A DNA stretch of 64,000 nt from Oscillospiraceae bacterium. Lineage in GTDB: Bacteria > Bacillota > Clostridia > Oscillospirales > Oscillospiraceae. A program made the position numbers and the translations under genes. Below are positions 58,463 through 64,000 of the stretch, in pieces; the first letter of the stretch is position 1; every line of letters starts with the position of its first letter. The stretch is from assembly GCA_021205095.1 (NCBI GenBank), contig JAJPYE010000039.1, positions 1 to 64,000 of the forward strand, written 5' to 3'. The notes beneath the pieces were generated by a model that worked only from the letters and a program-made list of their open reading frames with translations, did no database searches and was not told the origin of the DNA.

Positions 58463-59716
58463 TTACGCGCAGTAGATGGCCTCCAGCTGGGCATCGGTCA
58501 GCTCTACGCCGTACATGAAGCTAAAGTGGTCGCTGACCACCTCGGTCAGGTCATAGCTCACATAGTCGGCATAGCAGATGGCGGCGCAGTACAGGCAGCC
58601 AAGAACCCGCAGGCTGTTGGGGGAGCGGTCGAACCAGTTCTGGGGCAGCAGGGGGATGGAATACACGTCCCCGTTCTGCACGGCGGTAATGCCGGACCAG
58701 GCGTCGGAGGTGGTTATCTCCTGATAGGCGGGAACCAGCCAGACGAAGATATAGTCGGGATCCCACTGGACGACCTGCTCCAGCGTGACCTCCTCCAGAC
58801 CGCCCATGCTGGTCATGGAGATGTCGTCGCCCACGCAGTTGGTCAGGCCGCAGAACTCGAACACGGCGGCGTGCATGGAGCCGACAGCCTCGGTGAACAG
58901 ACCGGTGGCCTGCTCGGCGTAATAGAAGGTGGGAACGTCCCCGGCAGCAGCGGCGGCCTCGGCGGCCTCCGTCACCATATCCAGCAGGCTCTGGATGTAG
59001 ACAGACACCTCATAGCCCCGCTGGGCGTTGCCGAACCAGAGGCCGATGTTGGCGGCACATTCAGCGGAGTCCGCGATGTCCCGGCTCAGGCAGACCACAG
59101 GGATGCCGTATTCCTCGGCCATCTCGTCCGCGGAGGCAATGGTGGATTCCAGGCCCTCCTCGGAGCAGTCGAAGGTGTTGATGATGACGTCCGGGCTGAC
59201 CACCAGGATGTTCTCCTCATTGGCGGTGCTGGTGCCATAGTTGCCGCCCACCGTCTCCAAATCGCGGACGGATTCGGGATAATAGGCCAGGGCATCCTCG
59301 GTGAACTCAGCCGCCCAGCCCACAAGCTGCTCCGGCACGATGGCGCACAGCCAGCCCTCGGCGGTGGGGCTGGAGTTCCAGATGACAGGATTGGCCTTGA
59401 AGGTGACCTCCCGGCCCGCCATGTCCACGATGGTGACATAGCCGTCCTCGTCCGGCTCCAGATCCTCCACGGTGACGGCGGCCTCCTCAGCCTCCTCCGC
59501 TTCGGCGGCTTCCTCAGCGGCAGCCTCCTGGACGGCCTCTTCAGCGGCCTGGGCTTCAGCAATGTAGGCGTCCAGAGTGTCCTGGATGGCATCGGCCTGA
59601 TCCTGGATGGCGTCAAGCTGGGCAGAGATGTCGGCGGATCCGCTGCATCCCGCCATCATACACAGGCACAGGGCCAGGGCCAGCACGGCGGCAACGATTT
59701 TCTTCATGGTTTTCAT
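58463..59716 (-). CDS. ABC substrate-binding lipoprotein (iron-complex/cobalamin class)
   Basis: 417 residues. Signal peptide and lipobox (LCMMAGCSG, Cys24) are followed by an Ala/Glu coiled-coil spacer (about 35-88), unusually long for the family. A TroA-like binding domain then begins MAGREVTFKANPVIWNSSPTAEGWLCAIVPEQLVG. It captures a ferric chelate, heme or corrinoid and gives it to the permease encoded in the same operon. AGGAAAG precedes ATG 59716. Confidence 0.88.
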   Translation of the reverse strand: MKTMKKIVAAVLALALCLCMMAGCSGSADISAQLDAIQDQADAIQDTLDAYIAEAQAAEEAVQEAAAEEAAEAEEAEEAAVTVEDLEPDEDGYVTIVDMAGREVTFKANPVIWNSSPTAEGWLCAIVPEQLVGWAAEFTEDALAYYPESVRDLETVGGNYGTSTANEENILVVSPDVIINTFDCSEEGLESTIASADEMAEEYGIPVVCLSRDIADSAECAANIGLWFGNAQRGYEVSVYIQSLLDMVTEAAEAAAAAGDVPTFYYAEQATGLFTEAVGSMHAAVFEFCGLTNCVGDDISMTSMGGLEEVTLEQVVQWDPDYIFVWLVPAYQEITTSDAWSGITAVQNGDVYSIPLLPQNWFDRSPNSLRVLGCLYCAAICYADYVSYDLTEVVSDHFSFMYGVELTDAQLEAIYCA

Positions 59717-59782
59717 TTTTGCTTTCCTTTCTTTGAGAGATTGAATATTTATTTCATCGCGCTGGGCGCGGTGGAAACCGGG

Positions 59783-60562
59783 TTATTCCATCAGCGGAAC
59801 GCATCCCCGAACAAGTCTGCCGTTAGCTTCCGCCGTGGTAATGCAGACGTCGATGCCGTAGGCCCGGCGCATATTCTCCGGGGTCATGATCTCCTCCGGC
59901 GGGCCGGAGAGCATTTCCCGCTCCCTGGTCAGCAGCAGCACCTGGGTGCCGCACAGGAATACATGATCCGGGGTGTGGGTGGTCATCACCACGATGATCC
60001 CCTGGGCCGCCAGGGACTGCACGGTTTTCAGCACCATGGCCTGATTGGCGAAATCCAGATTGGCCGCAGGCTCGTCCATGAGAAGAATCTTCGGCTCCTG
60101 CACCAGCGCCCGCGCAATCAGAACCATCTGCCGCTCTCCTCCGCTGATGCGGGTGTATATCTTATCTCCCAGGTGGTCGATGCCCAGTGCCTCCAGCGTC
60201 TGATCCGCCAGGGCGTAGTCCCGCTCCGTGGGGGCGCTCATGATGCCCAGATGGGCCGTCCGGCCCATGACCACCACCTGCTGCACCGTATAGGGGAAGG
60301 GGGGAATGTGGGACTGGGGCACAAAGCCCATCAGCTGAGCCTTTTTCCGGGCGGGCCAGCGCAAAATGGACGCGCCGTCCACCGTCACGTCCCCGCCCAT
60401 GGCGGGGAGCAGCCCCATCAGGGTCTTGAACAGGGTGGTTTTCCCCACCCCGTTGGGGCCAAGGATACACAATACCGCGCCGCTTTCGGCGGCAAAATCC
60501 AGGCCGGTTAAAACCGGCGCGTTTCCATACCCGCAGCACAGCCCCTCCGCCGCAAATCTCAT
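59783..60562 (-). CDS. ABC transporter ATPase, iron-complex class (FepC/BtuD-like)
   Basis: 259 residues starting MRFAAEGLCCGYG. Walker A is GPNGVGKTTLFKTL, signature ISGGERQMVLIARALV, Walker B KILLMDEPAANLD, H-loop TTHTPDH. The start codon overlaps the permease stop (ATGA). A longer open frame back to 61195 runs antiparallel-frame through the permease and is not credible. Confidence 0.94.
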   Translation of the reverse strand: MRFAAEGLCCGYGNAPVLTGLDFAAESGAVLCILGPNGVGKTTLFKTLMGLLPAMGGDVTVDGASILRWPARKKAQLMGFVPQSHIPPFPYTVQQVVVMGRTAHLGIMSAPTERDYALADQTLEALGIDHLGDKIYTRISGGERQMVLIARALVQEPKILLMDEPAANLDFANQAMVLKTVQSLAAQGIIVVMTTHTPDHVFLCGTQVLLLTREREMLSGPPEEIMTPENMRRAYGIDVCITTAEANGRLVRGCVPLME

Positions 60563-61602
60563 AGCCAGCTCTCCCTTCCCTTGACTAGTAGGATAAGGAA
60601 AAACGGTGCGCCGATCAGGGCGGTCAAGATGCCGATGGAGACCTCCACCGCGAAAAAAATCCGGGTGATGTTGTCCACCAGCATCAGGAAGATGGCCCCA
60701 CCCATGGCGGAGGCTGGCAGGAGATATTTGTAGTCCGGCCCCACCAGAAAGCGCATGAGATGGGGAATCACCAGCCCAATCCAGCCCACCATGCCGCAGC
60801 CCGCCACGGAGGCGGAGGTAGCCAGGGTGGCGCAGCCGATCATCACCAGCCGCACGGCCTTCACGTTCACCCCAAGGGTCTGCGCCTCCTCGTCCCCAAA
60901 GGACAGCAGGTTCAGCCGGTAGGACAGAAGCAGCAGGGGAATCAGGCTGATAATCACCGGAATCATTAAAATGGGCAGAGCGCTGAGCTTTATGCTGGCC
61001 ATGCTCCCCATGAGCCAGAAGGTGATCTCCCCAAGCTGGCTGTCTGTATCGGCCAGGAGCTTTGTGATGGAGACCCCGGCGGAAAACAGGGAGGACACCA
61101 CCATCCCCGTCAGCACCAGGGTTGTGGTGTTGTTCTCCCGGCGGGAGACGATGGAGCTGATGGCCAGGGTCAGCACCACCGCCGCGATGCCGCATATAAA
61201 GGCGGAAATCTGCTGCACCAGAATGGAGGCGGACAGCAAAATGGACACACAGGCCCCAAAGGCCGCCCCGGAGCTGGCCCCCAGCAGGTCGGGGGACACC
61301 ATGGGGTTGTGGAAAATCCCCTGATAGGCGGCCCCGGAGACGGACAGGGCCGCCCCCACAAAAATGCAGGCCGTCAGCCTGGGCAGACGCACGTTCATAA
61401 AGGCCACCCAGCCGTTGTGGGTGTATTCCGTGGAAAAGCCCAGCAAGGAGCCAAGAATCTGGAAAACCTCATGGAGGGACAGAGGGTATATCCCCTGGGT
61501 CATGGAGATGAGGAAAATTGCCACCATAGCCACAAACAGCCCCGTGAGCATCAGCCCAAGCTGCCTGCGCCGGGCCTTGTTGTTTACCGGCAGCGTGGTC
61601 AC
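60559..61602 (-). CDS. ABC transporter permease, FecCD/BtuC family
   Basis: 347 residues with about ten membrane helices. NVRLPRLTACIFVGAALSVSGAAYQGIFHNPMVSPDLLGASSGAAFG is the diagnostic FecCD block, and a late GMVGWIGLVIPHLMRFLVGPDYK matches the ATPase-contact region. GTG start at 61602 (VTTLPVNNKARRRQLG) with GGGGG upstream is chosen over a start 27 codons earlier that lies in the promoter leader. Confidence 0.92.
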   Translation of the reverse strand: MTTLPVNNKARRRQLGLMLTGLFVAMVAIFLISMTQGIYPLSLHEVFQILGSLLGFSTEYTHNGWVAFMNVRLPRLTACIFVGAALSVSGAAYQGIFHNPMVSPDLLGASSGAAFGACVSILLSASILVQQISAFICGIAAVVLTLAISSIVSRRENNTTTLVLTGMVVSSLFSAGVSITKLLADTDSQLGEITFWLMGSMASIKLSALPILMIPVIISLIPLLLLSYRLNLLSFGDEEAQTLGVNVKAVRLVMIGCATLATSASVAGCGMVGWIGLVIPHLMRFLVGPDYKYLLPASAMGGAIFLMLVDNITRIFFAVEVSIGILTALIGAPFFLILLVKGRESWL

Positions 61603-61697
61603 AGCGCCGCCCCCTTTCCGATATACAAAAACAGCGCCCGCGTAAAAATCCGAGAAGCTCGGACTTACGCAAACGCTGCACAACTTTAAAAGATGTT

Positions 61698-61730
61698 TTA
61701 TTCTATTAGTTTATACAATTATTCTATTAG
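61698..61730. repeat. 12-bp tandem direct repeat overlapping the importer promoter
   Basis: TTATTCTATTAG at 61698-61709 and again at 61719-61730, 21 bp apart start to start (two helical turns). The second copy covers the -10 box of the importer promoter. A separate small inverted repeat TCCGAG-AAG-CTCGGA lies in the leader at 61647-61661. Confidence 0.75.
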
Positions 61731-61749
61731 CTTTTCCCTCGTTTGTCAA
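61721..61749 (-). promoter_or_regulatory. promoter of the iron-complex importer operon
   Basis: Minus-strand TTGACA (61749-61744), 17-bp spacer, TAGAAT (61726-61721). The permease GTG is about 119 nt downstream of the -10. Confidence 0.72.
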
Positions 61750-61817
61750 TCCCCCCGGTGCGTAGCTTTTTTCACAAAAATCGACCGCACCGCTTGGTCA
61801 CATTCACAATATAGGAG

Positions 61818-61858
61818 AAAAATTACCGGCGGCCCAGGTGTGATGCCTAGGCCGTCGG
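61818..61858 (-). terminator. terminator for cysK
   Basis: Minus-strand stem CCGACGGCCTAGG / CCTGGGCCGCCGG (mismatch tolerated) followed by TAATTTTTCTCC, about 58 nt after the cysK stop. Confidence 0.65.
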
Positions 61859-61915
61859 CTTTTAGGAGGGAACCAGAAATGTAGGTTATAAGGATTGGAA
61901 GCAATTCGTGGAAGT

Positions 61916-62848
61916 TTAGTCCTGGAACATGGGGGTGGAAAGATACCGATCCCCGGTGTCGGGCAGCAAAGCTACGATGGTTTTGCTCTCGTTTTCGGGG
62001 CGCTTGGCAAGCTCCAGGGCGGCCCAGACGGCGGCTCCGGCGGAGATGCCGACCAGGATGCCCTCGGTGCGGCCAATCTCCCGGCCCAGGGCGAAGGCGT
62101 CCTCGTTCTCCACGGGGATGATCTCGTCATAGATGGCAGTGTTCAGCACATCCGGCACAAAGCCGGCGCCGATTCCCTGAATTTTGTGGCTCCCGGCCAC
62201 GCCCTTGGACAGTACCGGGGAACCGGCTGGCTCCACAGCCACCACCTTAACAGCCGGGTTCTGCTCCTTCAGATACTCGCCCACGCCGGTAATGGTGCCG
62301 CCGGTGCCGACGCCAGCCACGAAGATGTCCACCTTGCCATCCGTGTCCCGGTAAATCTCCGGGCCGGTGGTGGCCTTGTGGATAGCCGGGTTCGCAGGAT
62401 TTACAAACTGGCCGGGGATGAAGCTGTTAGGCGTCTCGGCGGCAATCTCATCCGCCTTAGCGATAGCGCCCTTCATGCCCTTGGCGCCCTCGGTCAGCAC
62501 CAGCTCCGCGCCATAGGCCTTCAGCAGATTCCGGCGCTCCACGCTCATGGTCTCCGGCATGGTGAGAATAATGCGATAACCCTTGGCAGCAGCCACGGCG
62601 GCCAGGCCAATGCCCGTGTTGCCGGAGGTCGGCTCCACGATGACGGAGCCGGGTACCAGCTTGCCCTCCGCCTCGGCCTTCTCAATCATGGCCTTAGCGA
62701 TACGATCCTTCACGGAACCGGCGGGGTTAAAGTACTCCAGCTTTCCAAGGATAGTGGCCTTCAGGTCGTATTTCTTTTCCAGATTTGTCAGCTCCACCAG
62801 CGGCGTGCCGCCGATCAGCTCGGTCAGGGATTTGTGTACGTTAGCCAT
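61916..62848 (-). CDS. cysK: cysteine synthase A
   Basis: 310 residues, PLP fold-type II. It makes cysteine from O-acetylserine and sulfide. PLP lysine is in [14 protein letters not shown], substrate loop in [19 protein letters not shown], and the PLP-phosphate loop in [29 protein letters not shown] precedes ATG. Promoter at 62902-62929; no other sulfur genes adjacent. Confidence 0.96.
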   Translation of the reverse strand: MANVHKSLTELIGGTPLVELTNLEKKYDLKATILGKLEYFNPAGSVKDRIAKAMIEKAEAEGKLVPGSVIVEPTSGNTGIGLAAVAAAKGYRIILTMPETMSVERRNLLKAYGAELVLTEGAKGMKGAIAKADEIAAETPNSFIPGQFVNPANPAIHKATTGPEIYRDTDGKVDIFVAGVGTGGTITGVGEYLKEQNPAVKVVAVEPAGSPVLSKGVAGSHKIQGIGAGFVPDVLNTAIYDEIIPVENEDAFALGREIGRTEGILVGISAGAAVWAALELAKRPENESKTIVALLPDTGDRYLSTPMFQD

Positions 62849-62901
62849 TGTTTTATTCTCCTATTTACTTATAAGTTTACTATGTTTTCCAGGATGAACC
62901 T

Positions 62902-62929
62902 ATTATATACCTTTTTCCCACTATGTCAA
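62902..62929 (-). promoter_or_regulatory. cysK promoter
   Basis: Minus-strand TTGACA (62929-62924), 16-bp spacer, TATAAT (62907-62902), about 54 nt before the start codon. No T-box or SAM riboswitch is recognisable in the leader. Confidence 0.8.
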
Positions 62930-62966
62930 TAGCTTTTTTAGAAAATCCCTAAAATTTTTCCCGCAA

Positions 62967-63014
62967 TGCAAACAGCCTCCGGCAACGGCGCATCGGCTCG
63001 TCATCGGAGGCTGG
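62967..63014 (-). terminator. hairpin after the DUF2974 gene
   Basis: CAGCCTCCG / CGGAGGCTG stem with a long loop and weak T tail, just after the stop at 63043. Confidence 0.5.
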
Positions 63015-63042
63015 AATGATAGATGCTTTATGGCCGGGCCTC

Positions 63043-64000
63043 TCAGCCTTCCGTCATTGCTTCGCCCTGGGGGTGGCGGAACAGCACGGCGCGGGCCTGG
63101 GCGCTCAGCTCCTTCATGGCCTTTTTGGTGCCGGGGCTTGTGTGGTACATCCGCGCCAGCACGGCCTCAAAGCTGTGGGGGCCGCTGGCGATCTCGCTGA
63201 GGGTGACGGCTCCCCCGGCGGCCAGGGCGTCAAACAGATCGTCTATCACGGCCTTGCGCTTGTCCTGCTCCACAGATTCTATCCATCGGTTCAGGATCTC
63301 CGAGAGGGCCTGGCTGCTGCGGTCGTTTCGCTCCGCCAGGGCCAGGCCGCCATATTCAATACCCCAGGTGGCCAGGCTGTGCTGCAATATGCCTTTGGCG
63401 GAGGAGCGGACTATGCGGGTGTCCGTAATCTGCGGTTCGAAGAGCTTCCCCACTACGTCAAACTGGGGGATGATGCGGGTGCATTTGGGGTCAACCCGCC
63501 GAATCAGGGCCTGATCCAACACTTCCGGGCAGAAGCCGGGGCCGTCCAGGATATAGACCCGCTCCACCTGCTCCCAGGTCGCCGGGGGCAGCATACAGGC
63601 GGCATAAAGCACCAGGTTCCCGCCCTTGGAGTGACCGGCCATGTAATACCGCCCGCCTGGTCGGATGACCTGCCGGGCATATTCCGCCGCCATGCGCTGG
63701 GCCTCCGTCACCGTGAAGCTGAGCATACAGTCCTCCTTCCACCCGGCAATGGTCTCGTCCGTGCCGCGGTAGGCGATAAAGGAAAACAAATCCCGGTAAT
63801 GGAAGGTCAGGGCCGTGAATTGAAGGGGAACGGCAGGGTCAAAAACGTCAGAGTAATCCGTGATAAGAAGCTCTCCGAAGCGGGCAGACTCTGTGGCGGC
63901 CAGAAAAATGGCCCCGTTTCCCATGTCTCCGCCGGTGATTTGGATAGAGATCGCCCCGGAGAGCAGCCGCTCCCGGCAGTCCCGTACCCGCAGCCCCTCC
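63043..64000 (-). CDS. DUF2974/Mbeg1-like lipase-fold protein, 5' end beyond the window
   Basis: The frame is open from 63043 through the window edge; codons above the ATG at 63924 continue (GAISIQITGGDMGNG), so the true start is outside. The lipase elbow GHSKGG (in YYMAGHSKGGNLVLYAA), FIAYRGTDETIAGWKED before it and a late FDVVGKLF match DUF2974 alpha/beta hydrolases. A lipase- or esterase-like function is expected; substrate unknown. Confidence 0.82.
   Translation of the reverse strand, partial: EGLRVRDCRERLLSGAISIQITGGDMGNGAIFLAATESARFGELLITDYSDVFDPAVPLQFTALTFHYRDLFSFIAYRGTDETIAGWKEDCMLSFTVTEAQRMAAEYARQVIRPGGRYYMAGHSKGGNLVLYAACMLPPATWEQVERVYILDGPGFCPEVLDQALIRRVDPKCTRIIPQFDVVGKLFEPQITDTRIVRSSAKGILQHSLATWGIEYGGLALAERNDRSSQALSEILNRWIESVEQDKRKAVIDDLFDALAAGGAVTLSEIASGPHSFEAVLARMYHTSPGTKKAMKELSAQARAVLFRHPQGEAMTEG

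Noticed and set aside
58394..60511. Open frame of 705 codons on the plus strand
   Set aside because: It is antisense to the lipoprotein and ATPase genes of the importer operon, has no ribosome site and gives a Gly/His/Val-rich low-information protein typical of GC-rich antisense frames.
60563..61195. N-terminal extension of the importer ATPase
   Set aside because: This part is an out-of-frame reading of the permease; the ATPase family starts at MRFAAEG with a coupled ATGA start.
1..64000. CRISPR array
   Set aside because: No set of regularly spaced short direct repeats was seen; the only notable repeats are the att copies, parS pair, the importer-promoter repeat and terminator hairpins.

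Overview
The window reads as chromosome of a spore-forming, fairly GC-rich Gram-positive anaerobe. A Clostridia/Oscillospiraceae-type gut bacterium is my inference from gpr (spore protease), soj/spo0J with parS sites, csaB, strong Shine-Dalgarno sites and Ala/Gly-rich coding bias. No 16S gene is present to confirm this.

Layout. 1-144 is the 3' end of an IS5-type transposase gene. 0.3-3.4 kb holds an MBOAT/DHHW pair for O-acetylation of an extracytoplasmic polymer. 3.5-6.3 kb (minus) has a small NTF2-like protein with an SDR dehydrogenase, then a ROK sugar kinase with an MBL-fold hydrolase. 6.4-8.7 kb (plus) has a degenerate iron-alcohol-dehydrogenase homologue and ornithine carbamoyltransferase. 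8.8-11.9 kb is serS-parB-parA with two perfect parS sites abutting the parA promoter, which suggests proximity to oriC. 11.9-16.1 kb holds a GH13 glycosidase, gpr, rpsT and a PTS_EIIC_2 membrane protein.

16.37-33.61 kb is an integrated prophage flanked by a 27-bp direct repeat, inserted in the 3' end of tRNA-Leu(CAA). It keeps an integrase, HNH/terminase/portal genes, several tail genes and a CHAP-LysM endolysin. It has lost the major capsid, most head-tail genes and the tape measure. The head-maturation protease is fused in frame to what looks like the C-terminus of the tail-tube protein. It also carries an Abi_2/HEPN protein, two HicAB modules, a two-gene ABC-type ATPase plus Toprim module (PARIS/OLD-like logic), and several broken genes (ImmA, a second head protease, an HTH/zinc-ribbon regulator). 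I read it as a decaying prophage kept, or not yet lost, as an accessory or defence locus.

33.7-64 kb is ordinary chromosome with some unusual genes: an old-yellow-enzyme type reductase after prfB; an alpha/beta hydrolase with a PlsC-like protein; a minus-strand run of ogt, an ABC exporter, a metallophosphoesterase and a histidine-phosphatase/GNAT fusion; csaB; a secreted beta-helix protein divergent from a LacI regulator with palindromes between them; gltBD; an aspartate aminotransferase; small membrane proteins with a TetR regulator; an iron-complex ABC importer whose promoter overlaps a tandem repeat; cysK; and a partial DUF2974 lipase-like gene running off the right edge.

All calls come from reading translations and motifs by eye; no database search was possible.
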